A stretch of 64,000 nucleotides of DNA, taken from an uncultured Bacteroidales bacterium (GTDB taxonomy: Bacteria; Bacteroidota; Bacteroidia; Bacteroidales; Lentimicrobiaceae). The stretch is from assembly GCA_937894795.1 (NCBI GenBank), contig CALCQV010000101.1, positions 21,351 to 85,350 on the forward strand, given 5' to 3'. The notes under the pieces were generated by a model. That model was not told the DNA's origin and did no database searches. It worked only from the letters and a program-made list of their open reading frames with translations. The translations under genes were made by a program, and so were the position numbers. Each line of letters starts with the position of its first letter. The first letter of the stretch is position 1. This document shows positions 26,030 through 34,523 of this stretch, one piece after another.

Positions 26030-27226
26030 ATGATGCTCTTTACTGCATTATATAAGATCACTAAATATTTAACTGCCATGCTCAGCACGGCAGTTTTGTT
26101 AGGTGCTTGTTCCATGATTAATCAAGATAAGACAATAATTAATATCCATGGGATTGACAAAGATTATCCGGTTTTCTTGATGGAAATAGATACTGGTGCT
26201 GTAATACCTATTGATTCTCTGATGAAACCACATGATAATCAAGCGGTTTTTTCATTAGATATAGATACTCAGGGGATTTATGTAATTCAAAATAAGGATA
26301 CAGAAATTGAATTTATTGTCTTGCCAAAGGATACTATTAATCTTTCAATTACCGATAAGAAAACACTAGAAGATTCTGACAGCTTAAATGTCAGTTTTAT
26401 TCAGTTTTTTAATTTTATCCAAACTATGGAGAATAAAGCTGATTCACTTGCTTATCATTTTATTAATTCGCAAGCAACTGATAGCTTTTCAATAGTAAGA
26501 GAAAAGGTTACAGACTCTTTTGATATATTGCTGCAAGAAGCCAATTTAACCGCTAAAAGCTATCTTCGTCAAAATCCCTCATCAATTGGAATCTTCAGGG
26601 CTCTAAATAGTGTTATCAAACAATCGCCGGTATTTAATTATCCTATTGATTATGAGTGGTTTTATTTAACGGATTCATTATTACAACAATATCATTCAGG
26701 ACATCCTTATAGTATTTGGTTACATAATAAATTGGAATATTACCGGAGATTATTTGGGGATATCAATAGTCAAAGCAGACTTCTCAATGAGGATTTCTTA
26801 ATAAATAAGATAACTCTTCCCGGGATAAATAACAAATTGATGAATGTTGATCCTCTGCCTGGTGGTTTAACTCTTTTGTATCTTTGGGATAATAACGTTG
26901 AGAGTAGGGTGGCTAATAGAAGGATCAAATTAATAAGTGAAAAGTATGTAGATGAGAATTTCAGAATTTATACTATTGCATTTTATCCTGATGTTAAAAG
27001 ATGGTCTACCGTGATAGCTTTGGACAAATTATGGGGAATGAACATGATTGACACAACTGGTCAAAGTTCAAAAATTCTAAGTGATTTAAATAATCCCCCA
27101 TTGCCATCGTACATTCTGATAAATCAAAATTATAGAGTAATTAATCATTCAAAGAATATTCTTCAGTTTGAAGAATGGCTTAGCCGATATTTTAATAAGG
27201 GTGAAACCAATAATCAATTAAATTAG
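26030..27226 (+). CDS. Thioredoxin-fold lipoprotein lacking the CxxC motif
   Basis: About 398 residues with lipobox LLGAC. The N-terminal part (INIHGIDKDYPVFLMEID ... GAVIPIDS) resembles the DUF4369-type beta-sandwich that precedes TlpA domains in Bacteroidota. A helical middle follows (about 125-270), then a C-terminal thioredoxin-like fold (GGLTLLYLWDNNVESRVANRRIKLISEKY, quoted in part, then FRIYTIAFYPD, LPSYILINQNYRVI). Where TlpA has WCxxC the sequence has WDNNVES, and the mature protein has no cysteine beyond the lipidated one. A disulfide reaction is therefore excluded; a binding role is likely. It follows punA by 6 bases. Confidence 0.72.
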   Translation: MMLFTALYKITKYLTAMLSTAVLLGACSMINQDKTIINIHGIDKDYPVFLMEIDTGAVIPIDSLMKPHDNQAVFSLDIDTQGIYVIQNKDTEIEFIVLPKDTINLSITDKKTLEDSDSLNVSFIQFFNFIQTMENKADSLAYHFINSQATDSFSIVREKVTDSFDILLQEANLTAKSYLRQNPSSIGIFRALNSVIKQSPVFNYPIDYEWFYLTDSLLQQYHSGHPYSIWLHNKLEYYRRLFGDINSQSRLLNEDFLINKITLPGINNKLMNVDPLPGGLTLLYLWDNNVESRVANRRIKLISEKYVDENFRIYTIAFYPDVKRWSTVIALDKLWGMNMIDTTGQSSKILSDLNNPPLPSYILINQNYRVINHSKNILQFEEWLSRYFNKGETNNQLN

Positions 27227-27251
27227 CTAATCCTAATTAAATAGTTAAACC

Positions 27252-28043
27252 TTGAAAATTTATTTTGCCTCTGACTTTCATTTAGGTATTCCTGATCACG
27301 ACGCCAGTTTAAAACGTGAAATACTATTAGTTAAATGGCTGGATCTTGTGGAAAAGGATGCTAATGAGCTTTATTTAATGGGTGATGTATTCGATTTTTG
27401 GTTTGAATATCGAACTGTAATTCCAAGGGGTTTTGCGCGGTTATTCGGTAAGCTTGCCGAAATTACTGATAAAGGCATACCAGTGTATCTTTTTAGAGGC
27501 AATCATGATATTTGGGCATTTGATTATCTCCAAAAAGAGCTTGGTATTCAATTGCATAGGGAGCGCCTTATTCGTGAATGGAATGGTAAAAAGTTCTTTC
27601 TTGCCCATGGTGATGGATTGGGCCCGGGTGACCTTGGTTACAAGTTTCTTAAAAAGGTTTTTGAGTTTAAACCAAATCAGTGGTTATTCAGATGGTTACA
27701 TCCTGACATAGGAACTCGTTTGGCACTTTATTTTTCACGCAAGAGCAGGTATGCAAATGTTTTGAAGGATAAAAAAATCATTGATGTTTATGGTACTTTC
27801 GATTTATCGACAGAGCGATTGTATGCTTTCGCTAAAAAGTACAAAAAAGATAATCCTGATATAGGTTATTTTATATTTGGTCATCGACACTATCCCGGTC
27901 ATGTTCCAATTCCTGAAGGAGGACATTATATCAATTTAGGTGATTGGATTACCAATTATTCATATGCAATTCTAGATGAAAAGGGATTATCATTGTTTAC
28001 TTACAAAGATGGAGTACAAAAGTTATTAGAAGGCCCTTTTTAA
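27252..28043 (+). CDS. lpxH: UDP-2,3-diacylglucosamine diphosphatase (LpxH-type)
   Basis: Hydrolyses UDP-2,3-diacylglucosamine to lipid X in lipid A synthesis, at the cytoplasmic face of the inner membrane. 263 residues of the calcineurin-like metallophosphatase family with all metal motifs: ASDFHLG (Asp8, His10), MGDVFDFWFEY, FRGNHD, LAHGDGLG and FGHRHYPG. The start is TTG 27252, since MKIYFASDFHLG is the family N-terminus and no ATG is available. It lies in one same-strand run with lpxK, punA and the thioredoxin-like gene. Confidence 0.92.
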   Translation: MKIYFASDFHLGIPDHDASLKREILLVKWLDLVEKDANELYLMGDVFDFWFEYRTVIPRGFARLFGKLAEITDKGIPVYLFRGNHDIWAFDYLQKELGIQLHRERLIREWNGKKFFLAHGDGLGPGDLGYKFLKKVFEFKPNQWLFRWLHPDIGTRLALYFSRKSRYANVLKDKKIIDVYGTFDLSTERLYAFAKKYKKDNPDIGYFIFGHRHYPGHVPIPEGGHYINLGDWITNYSYAILDEKGLSLFTYKDGVQKLLEGPF

Positions 28044-28085
28044 AACTTAAGAATAGAAATAATATCTTATACTAACAAAGCAGCT

Positions 28086-28976
28086 ATGCTATTTTCAGGG
28101 ATTGACATTGGTTCAAATGCAGTACGTCTCTTATTTGCTAATGTATTTGAAACAAAAGGAGGGCCTGTTACTGAAAAGGCCACTTTGCTCCGGATTCCAA
28201 TTCGTTTGGGAATGGATGTATTTACTTTAGGTCGAATATCTGACCAGAAGACAGAATACTTAGTAAAAACTATGAAAGCATTTAAACTGCTCATAGATGT
28301 ATATCAGCCTGAAAGTTATCTCGCTGCCGCAACTTCTGCAATGCGTGAAGCATCTAATAACAAGGAAGTTATGGATATTGTCCGTAAAGAATCCGGATTA
28401 ACTATTGACTTGATTGATGGAATTCAGGAAGCGAATATTATAAGCAGCTTTAGTAACCTAATGGTTAATAAAGCTTTCACTAAGACTTTATATATAGACG
28501 TGGGTGGTGGTTCTACTGAGCTTTCTATTATTGATGGTAAGGATTTTATTACGTCAAATTCATTCAAGTTAGGTACAATCAGATTATTAGCCGATGCTGT
28601 GCCGGATGATGAATGGGATAAGATGCACAAATGGCTTAACCTGTTCAAAGCGGATTTTGGTAGAATGAATGTAATAGGATCAGGTGGTAACATCAACAAA
28701 ATTACTAAGTTATATGGTAATGCCTATAATAATATTGTTAATCTTGATCAGTTGCAATTTGCTTATAAGCAATTGAACACGATGCCGCTTGAGAAAAGAA
28801 TTGAGAAAATGGGATTGCGTCCTGACCGTGCTGATGTTATTGTACCAGCGGCTCAAATATTTATTAAAATTCTCAAATGGACTGACCTTCAAATTGTATC
28901 AGCACCTAAGATAGGATTAGCAGACGGACTTGTACTTATGCAGTACAAAATGATGAAAGCCGCTGCTAATCAATAA
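28086..28976 (+). CDS. Ppx/GppA-family exopolyphosphatase
   Basis: 296 residues of the sugar-kinase/Hsp70-like fold. Motifs: GIDIGSNAVRLL (phosphate-1), AATSAMREASN, YIDVGGGSTELSII (phosphate-2) and VIGSGGNINKI. It is the short form, without the C-terminal HD-like domain of E. coli Ppx or GppA. Members hydrolyse polyphosphate or pppGpp; the choice cannot be made from sequence. It sits 42 bases after lpxH and 84 bases before moeA, which has its own promoter box. Confidence 0.9.
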   Translation: MLFSGIDIGSNAVRLLFANVFETKGGPVTEKATLLRIPIRLGMDVFTLGRISDQKTEYLVKTMKAFKLLIDVYQPESYLAAATSAMREASNNKEVMDIVRKESGLTIDLIDGIQEANIISSFSNLMVNKAFTKTLYIDVGGGSTELSIIDGKDFITSNSFKLGTIRLLADAVPDDEWDKMHKWLNLFKADFGRMNVIGSGGNINKITKLYGNAYNNIVNLDQLQFAYKQLNTMPLEKRIEKMGLRPDRADVIVPAAQIFIKILKWTDLQIVSAPKIGLADGLVLMQYKMMKAAANQ

Positions 28977-29029
28977 ATATCTATAATTCTAAATATTAGC
29001 AAACGCCCCTTTAGTTATGAAGGTATGTT

Positions 29030-29037
29030 TATCTTTG
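29030..29037 (+). promoter_or_regulatory. -7 promoter box of the molybdenum-cofactor cluster
   Basis: TATCTTTG followed by C, 23 bases before the moeA ATG at 29061. Fits TAnnTTTG; the -33 site is weak (TTTAG near 29010). Confidence 0.45.
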
Positions 29038-29060
29038 CAAATTCTTAAGCATAACTTGCA

Positions 29061-30233
29061 ATGATCACCTTTGAAGAAGCTTTATCTATTGTAAATACGG
29101 CAATTGTAATGCCGGTTAAGGAGCACATTACAATGAATGCGAGCCTTGGTCGCATTCTTGCGTCTGATGTTTATTCTGACGTGGATATGCCCCCCTTTGA
29201 TAAAGCTGCCGTTGATGGTTATGCATGTCGACGAGCTGACCTGCCTGGCCCGTTAACGATAATTGAGACTATTGCTGCAGGTGTAACGCCAACCAAGAAG
29301 ATATCACAGCATCAATGTTCCAAGATAATGACTGGAGCAATAGTTCCGCAGGGTGCCGATTGCATCTTAATGGTTGAGCATGTGCGATTGAATGATGATA
29401 ATACAATTACATTTCAGAAGTCATCAACTTCCAACAATATTGCATTTAAAGCTGAAGATGTAAAGAAAGGACAGCTGATTCTAAAACAGGGTATGCAAAT
29501 CAAGCCTCAGCACATTGCAATGATGGCAGCCGTGGGATGTGTGACACCTGAAGTTTATAAACTGCCGTCAATTGGAATAATTACAACCGGGGATGAATTG
29601 GTGGAACCAGGTACTTCACCGGTTGGAGGGCAAATACGTAACAGTAATGCATATCAGCTTATTGCACAGGTGCAACAAATTGGAATAACTCCCTATTATG
29701 CTGGAATTGCCCCCGATAATCCTACTGATACTCAGAAGCTTATTGAAGATACCCTTTCGGTTTGTGATGTATTGCTTATTACGGGAGGTGTTTCATTAGG
29801 AGAGTTTGACTATGTGCCTGCTGTGATTGAGGCAGCTGGTCTGGAAGTTAAATTCAGAAGCATGGCTGTACAACCCGGTAAACCAACTTTGTTTGCAACG
29901 AAAAATGGTAAGTTTGTTTTTGGACTTCCCGGAAATCCAGTTTCTTCATTCGTACAATTTGAAATGCTTGTAAAACCATTAATTTACAGGCTTATGGGTG
30001 GTGTCTTTCAACCTAAAATAGTAAAATTGCCTATGGCAACAGGATATATTCGAAAAAGAACTGATCGCAAATCATTCATTCCGGTCAAATATGCATTGGG
30101 TAAAATAGAACCACTCGAATATCACGGTTCTGCACATATTCATGCATTTGAACAGGCCTGGGGCGTTATTTCAATAAATATTGGAGAAGATAACATTAAA
30201 CCAGGTGAGTTAAGAGAAGTTAGACAATTTTAA
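29061..30233 (+). CDS. moeA: Molybdopterin molybdenumtransferase MoeA
   Basis: Inserts molybdate (or tungstate) into adenylylated molybdopterin. 390 residues with the full MoeA domain order: N-terminal region MPPFDKAAVDGYACR, the domain with MTGAIVPQGADCILMVEHV, the MogA-like domain with GIITTGDELVEPG, GGQIRNSNAYQL, LLITGGVSLGEFDYVP and FGLPGNPVSSFVQFEM, and the C-terminal barrel domain. First gene of the cluster moeA-moaA-moaC-membrane protein-MOSC::MogA. Confidence 0.96.
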   Translation: MITFEEALSIVNTAIVMPVKEHITMNASLGRILASDVYSDVDMPPFDKAAVDGYACRRADLPGPLTIIETIAAGVTPTKKISQHQCSKIMTGAIVPQGADCILMVEHVRLNDDNTITFQKSSTSNNIAFKAEDVKKGQLILKQGMQIKPQHIAMMAAVGCVTPEVYKLPSIGIITTGDELVEPGTSPVGGQIRNSNAYQLIAQVQQIGITPYYAGIAPDNPTDTQKLIEDTLSVCDVLLITGGVSLGEFDYVPAVIEAAGLEVKFRSMAVQPGKPTLFATKNGKFVFGLPGNPVSSFVQFEMLVKPLIYRLMGGVFQPKIVKLPMATGYIRKRTDRKSFIPVKYALGKIEPLEYHGSAHIHAFEQAWGVISINIGEDNIKPGELREVRQF

Positions 30234-30313
30234 AGAAGCCTTGAAGTTTGAGGAATTAGGTATAAATCAAAATATAACCATTATAGGCGTCTTTAGTCAG
30301 TTCAATATCAGTT

Positions 30314-31114
30314 ATGTACGATAATTTTAATAGAAATATAAACTACCTCAGAATATCAGTTACCGACAGATGTAACTTACGTTGTCGTTACTGTATGCCG
30401 GAAGAAGGAGTGAGATTGCTTTCACATAATCAAATTCTCTCTTTTGAAGAAATAACTGAAGTTGTTAAGGTGGCAGTGTCTTTGGGAGTTTCAAAAGTGC
30501 GAATCACCGGTGGCGAGCCCCTGGTAAGGCATGATGTTGTTAGGCTCGTTGAACAAATAAGTGCAATTAATGGGATTAAGGACCTATCAATGACTACAAA
30601 TGGTATTCTGCTATCAAAATATGCTATTGCACTAAGAGAAGCTGGTTTACAAAGAGTAAATGTTAGTCTTGATACCTTGAATCCATCGCATTTCGAATAT
30701 TTAACACGTGGTGGAAATATTCAGGATGTAATTCGTGGAATTGATGCTGCCTTGGATGCAGGATTAAAACCATTGAAGTTGAATTGTGTTGTTAAGGAAT
30801 CTTCTAATGATGAAGATTCACAATCGGTCAGGGAATTTGCTAAAAGCAGGAATATCCAGGTCCGTTTTATACAACAAATGAGTCTATCAACAGGGCACTT
30901 CTCAATAGTTGAAGGTGGTTCAGGAGGTGATTGCGCACACTGTAACAGACTTCGACTTACCGCCAATGGAAAAATTAAACCTTGTCTATTCAATGATCAG
31001 GAATTTGATGTTAGAGAACTTGGTGTGGCTGAAGCTCTAAAACGTGCTGTTGACAATAAACCGGCATGTGGTAGCTATAATTATACCGGTGAATTTTATA
31101 ATATAGGCGGATAA
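30314..31114 (+). CDS. moaA: GTP 3',8-cyclase MoaA, shortened form
   Basis: Radical SAM enzyme that, with MoaC, turns GTP into cyclic pyranopterin monophosphate. The first cluster is CNLRCRYC (Cys20, Cys24, Cys27), then ITGGEP for SAM. The second cluster is complete: Cys207, Cys210 and Cys224 (CAHCNRLRLTANGKIKPC), with both GTP-contacting Arg of NRLRL. The C-terminal Gly-Gly tail needed for activity is present (FYNIGG). At 266 residues it is about 60 shorter than E. coli MoaA: only about 18 residues (SLSTGHFSIVEGGSGGD) join VRFIQQM to the second cluster, where the E. coli protein has about 70. Catalytic residues are intact, so I expect activity. Confidence 0.9.
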   Translation: MYDNFNRNINYLRISVTDRCNLRCRYCMPEEGVRLLSHNQILSFEEITEVVKVAVSLGVSKVRITGGEPLVRHDVVRLVEQISAINGIKDLSMTTNGILLSKYAIALREAGLQRVNVSLDTLNPSHFEYLTRGGNIQDVIRGIDAALDAGLKPLKLNCVVKESSNDEDSQSVREFAKSRNIQVRFIQQMSLSTGHFSIVEGGSGGDCAHCNRLRLTANGKIKPCLFNDQEFDVRELGVAEALKRAVDNKPACGSYNYTGEFYNIGG

Positions 31115-31213
31115 GTAATTTATCCTAATTACCTTGTTATTATTGAGTTGGTTTCATTTTGAAATTGGTATTGAGATATTGAAAGAGTTATTAATCAGGA
31201 TAAATTTGGAAGA

Positions 31214-31687
31214 ATGAAACATAAGGATTCTGTGAAATTGAGCCATATAAACGAGAAAGGAAAGGCCAACATGGTCGATGTTAGTATCAAGAATGTACAA
31301 GATCGAATTGCCCGTGCAACTGGTAAAATCTATCTACAACCTGAAACATTAAGCCTTATCATAGACAATCAACTTAAGAAAGGTGATGTTCTAACTGTTG
31401 CAGAAATTGCAGGAATTCAAGCAGCGAAACAGACTCCTTACTTAATACCCCTTTGCCATACCCTTCAGCTTACTAAGGTTGAAGTCATAACTGAGCCGGG
31501 GTCAGATGGGATTACTGTACATACTATGGTACGATGTCAGGGTCAAACCGGGGTGGAAATGGAGGCTCTTACTGCCGCATCAGTAGCATTGCTAACTATT
31601 TATGATATGTGTAAAGCCGTTGATAGGAAAATGGTAATCAGTGAAATTAGCTTGGTTGAGAAGATAAAAACAGATATTGGTGCTTGA
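31214..31687 (+). CDS. moaC: Cyclic pyranopterin monophosphate synthase MoaC
   Basis: Converts the MoaA product 3',8-cH2GTP to cyclic pyranopterin monophosphate. 157 residues with the family motifs MVDVS, IAGIQAAKQTPYLIPLCHTLQLT (in part), GVEMEALTAASVALLTIYDMCKA and the catalytic Asp131 and Lys134 in the YDMCK motif. Length is normal. It comes 99 bases after moaA and 6 bases before the membrane-protein gene. Confidence 0.96.
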   Translation: MKHKDSVKLSHINEKGKANMVDVSIKNVQDRIARATGKIYLQPETLSLIIDNQLKKGDVLTVAEIAGIQAAKQTPYLIPLCHTLQLTKVEVITEPGSDGITVHTMVRCQGQTGVEMEALTAASVALLTIYDMCKAVDRKMVISEISLVEKIKTDIGA

Positions 31688-31693
31688 TAAACA

Positions 31694-32149
31694 ATGATAA
31701 ACATTAACACTTTAATTAATAAACTCAAAATCAGGATCCCTCGTCAATGGCTTTTTTTTGCAATGGCAAGCTTTTGGATGTTTGCCGCCATTAGGGTCTT
31801 CATGACAGCGTGGGAAGGGATATTAATAACCAAAACACCAATACTGAATTTTGTTTTGGTAAGTTTTTTAGGATCAATCATTTTTACCAAATTAGTATTC
31901 ATTAAAGTAACTGCCAGGTATATCTCACGTATTGATGTTATGGAAGATGAAATGCCAAGCCTATTCCGTATGTTCAGTCATAAAAGCTATTTACTGATAG
32001 CTTTTATGATAAGCATGGGTATCGCAATAAAGTACTTTGCATTATTACCGGTTAATATTTTATCAATGTTTTTAGGTGCTCTAGGATTATCGCTATTTTC
32101 AAGCTCCTTGAGTTTTTTTAGGGCCTGGAGATTTAAAACTATATTATAA
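31694..32149 (+). CDS. Small integral membrane protein of unknown function in the Moco cluster
   Basis: 151 residues with about four predicted membrane helices (roughly 19-36, 45-68, 97-118 and 120-143) and a short charged loop near residues 78-94 (RIDVMEDEMPSLFRMFSHKS). No motif or family is recognised and there are no cysteines. It begins 6 bases after moaC and ends 21 bases before the MOSC::MogA gene, so it is very probably cotranscribed with cofactor genes. A role in molybdate or tungstate handling, or in cofactor delivery at the membrane, is only a guess from position. Confidence 0.72.
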   Translation: MININTLINKLKIRIPRQWLFFAMASFWMFAAIRVFMTAWEGILITKTPILNFVLVSFLGSIIFTKLVFIKVTARYISRIDVMEDEMPSLFRMFSHKSYLLIAFMISMGIAIKYFALLPVNILSMFLGALGLSLFSSSLSFFRAWRFKTIL

Positions 32150-32170
32150 AAAGTTTAGAATGAAATTCAA

Positions 32171-33094
32171 ATGGAACCAATAGTCGTATCAGTCAATATA
32201 TCAGAGAAAAAAGGTGTTGTTAAATCTCCTGTACCATCCATTGAATTGACAATCCTGGGTGTACAAAATGATGCTCATAGTGGTAAATGGCATCGTCAGG
32301 TTAGTTTATTAGGAACTGAGAGTTTTGATAAGTTTGAAAAACAAGCTGGTAGGAAGCTTGCATATGGTGAATTTGCAGAGAATATAACCACTAGTGGAAT
32401 TGTTTTATATCAAACACGTCCTCTTGATCGCTTCATAATAGGTGATACAGAGCTTGAAGTAACCCAGATTGGGAAAAGTTGCCATGGTGATGGTTGTGCC
32501 ATCTATCGTGAAGTTGGTAATTGCGTGATGCCAAAGGAAGGAATCTTTTGCAGGGTACTCAAAACAGGTACAATTAAAGCTGGAGATAAAGTTCAATATA
32601 TACCAAGAGTTTTTAAAATTTCGGTTGTTACTCTTAGTGACCGGGCTAGTGCCGGAGAATATCCCGATAAAAGCGGTCCTGCTGTAGTTAATATTCTGAG
32701 TGATTTTTTTAATTCGCTGAATTGGAAAGTTGAGATAGATAGAGTTGTTATTCCCGATAGCCCGAAGGATTTAAAAGAAATCATCGATAATTTAAATGGG
32801 ATTGACATGTTATTTACTACAGGTGGAACCGGAATAAGTCCTCGTGATATTACTGTTGATGTGATTGAACCACTACTTGATAAAAAGATACCTGGAATAA
32901 TGGAACTGATAAGAGTTAAATATGGTACCGAAAAATCGGCAGCATTACTTAGCAGGGGAGTAGCAGGTGTAATCGGGAGCTCAATGGTCTATACTTTGCC
33001 TGGCAGTGTGAGGGCTGTTGAAGAGTACCTTTATGAAATAACCAAAATAATTAAGCACAGCATTTATATGTTGCATGGGCTGGATATACATTAG
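32171..33094 (+). CDS. MOSC domain fused to MogA/MoaB molybdopterin adenylyltransferase
   Basis: 307 residues in two domains. Residues 1-143 are a MOSC domain (DAHSGKWHRQVSLL, YGEFAENITTSGI, GDTELEVTQIGKSCHGDGC, CVMPKEGIFCRVLKTG), the beta-barrel of sulfur-carrier and molybdenum-sulfurase proteins. Residues about 147-307 are MogA/MoaB-like (VVTLSDRASAGEYPDKSGP, MLFTTGGTGISPRDITVD, LPGSVRAVEEYL), which adenylylate molybdopterin before MoeA inserts the metal. The fusion suggests late cofactor maturation by one polypeptide. No separate mogA, moaD or moaE is present in the window. Confidence 0.9.
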   Translation: MEPIVVSVNISEKKGVVKSPVPSIELTILGVQNDAHSGKWHRQVSLLGTESFDKFEKQAGRKLAYGEFAENITTSGIVLYQTRPLDRFIIGDTELEVTQIGKSCHGDGCAIYREVGNCVMPKEGIFCRVLKTGTIKAGDKVQYIPRVFKISVVTLSDRASAGEYPDKSGPAVVNILSDFFNSLNWKVEIDRVVIPDSPKDLKEIIDNLNGIDMLFTTGGTGISPRDITVDVIEPLLDKKIPGIMELIRVKYGTEKSAALLSRGVAGVIGSSMVYTLPGSVRAVEEYLYEITKIIKHSIYMLHGLDIH

Positions 33095-33274
33095 TAAATA
33101 GCCTATAATGAATGGTGTAATGCTGACAATTTGTAGTAATTGGAGTTCGCCGAATGAGGGCGTATAAATAAATTTTCAAGAGATCTATTCAATTCTTATC
33201 ATTGTGAACTTCAAATAATTGAATTAACCATTTTAATTTTTCAACTTTTACCTTAAGTCTTTAAACCAATAATC

Positions 33275-33835
33275 ATGTTATTACCCAGAGAGCAAGCATT
33301 GGAATTACTAAGAACCTATGTAAAGAGTGAACGAATGATAGCCCATTCTTTGGCATCGGAAGCAGTATTAAGAGCATTGGCCGATCACTTGGGCAGGGAT
33401 GCTGACAAGTGGTCGCAAGCTGGATTACTTCACGACCTTGATGTTGAAGTGACAAACGCCGATCCATACACTCATGCCCTTGAAACAGCAAGAATACTTA
33501 CTGAAATGGGAGTTGACGAGGATGTTGTTGATGCAATCAGGATGCATAATGAAGATGCTACCGGAATGGAACGTACTATTGAGTTCCAACATGCATTGGC
33601 TGCGGGAGAAACAATTACAGGACTCATTACCGCTACTGTGTATGTTTATCCCGATAGAAAGGTAGCTTCTGTTAAACCTAAGTCTGTTACAAAAAGAATG
33701 AAGGAAAAGGCATTTGCGGCTTCTGTCAAACGGGAGAATATTATGGAATGTGAAAAGATAGGCATCCCATTAGATAAATTTGCAGAGATAGCTTTATTGG
33801 CCATGGCTGGTATTGCAGAGGAGATTGGATTATAA
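33275..33835 (+). CDS. HD-domain (HDIG-type) phosphohydrolase-like protein
   Basis: 186 residues. The HD motif is HSLASEAVLRALADHLG followed by GLLHDLDVE, with the His-Asp pair, then MHNEDATG and an Asp-containing later segment. Small HDIG proteins of this length are metal-dependent phosphohydrolases acting on nucleotides or related molecules; the substrate is not known. It stands alone between the Moco cluster (180-base gap) and divIC. Confidence 0.82.
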   Translation: MLLPREQALELLRTYVKSERMIAHSLASEAVLRALADHLGRDADKWSQAGLLHDLDVEVTNADPYTHALETARILTEMGVDEDVVDAIRMHNEDATGMERTIEFQHALAAGETITGLITATVYVYPDRKVASVKPKSVTKRMKEKAFAASVKRENIMECEKIGIPLDKFAEIALLAMAGIAEEIGL

Positions 33836-33921
33836 TGCAGTCATGTTTTTTCTACCATAAAAAGTGAAAAAGCCATATTCTTTATTTAACCTACCATAGT
33901 TAACCAACGCATTACTTAATT

Positions 33922-33929
33922 ATATTTGT
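33922..33929 (+). promoter_or_regulatory. Possible -7 promoter box of divIC
   Basis: TATATTTG fits TAnnTTTG and lies 72 bases before the ATG at 34002. No clear -33 TTG. Confidence 0.3.
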
Positions 33930-34001
33930 TGAGATTAAAGTCAATCCTAAACTTAAGGATATATTTATCCAATAGCCTGAAAACAATTTAAAACTGCAGG
34001 T

Positions 34002-34304
34002 ATGTTTAAGCGAATACCTCCTTTTCTTTACAATAAATATCTGCTGGCACTGGTGGCATTCCTTGTATGGTTAACATTTTTCGACAGGAATAACTTTATC
34101 TCTCAGGTTCGTTATGGCCGTACACTCAACAAACAAAGGCAGCAGAAGGAATTTTACAAGAGTGAGATAAATAAGGACTCTACTGCGCTTGTTGAATTAT
34201 CGGATTCGACTAAATTAGAGAAATTTGCTCGCGAAAAGTACCTTTTCAAGAAAGATAATGAGGATATTTATCTCATTATAGAGGAGGAGGAAAAGGATAA
34301 GTAA
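34002..34304 (+). CDS. DivIC/FtsB-type septum formation protein
   Basis: 100 residues: a short cytoplasmic N-terminus, one membrane helix (about 13-29, YLLALVAFLVWLTFF), a coiled-coil (about 35-65) and the conserved C-terminal segment KLEKFAREKYLFKKDNEDIYLI. FtsB/DivIC joins FtsL and FtsQ/DivIB in the divisome at the inner membrane. The gene stands alone here, with no other division gene nearby. Confidence 0.88.
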   Translation: MFKRIPPFLYNKYLLALVAFLVWLTFFDRNNFISQVRYGRTLNKQRQQKEFYKSEINKDSTALVELSDSTKLEKFAREKYLFKKDNEDIYLIIEEEEKDK

Positions 34305-34523
34305 GTTTGACTTAATGCCACAAGCATTATAATAGGTAATCCTGTTAAAACGTTGAATTAAAATTTCTTTAGGAATTCTGTCCTCTCATTGAAGAAATTA
34401 TATCTGGTGTGAGAGGTTAACAATAATGTATCTCTGGTACAAATATGTTGGGATGAATAATAGATTTGAGATTGTATGCTTATTAAAACCCCGATGCTTT
34501 GCTATTTTCAATACTATATCTAA

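Noticed and set aside
34382..34416. CCTCTCA / TGAGAGG pair between divIC and priA as a terminator
   Set aside because: Only 7 bp with a 21-base loop and no T-run.
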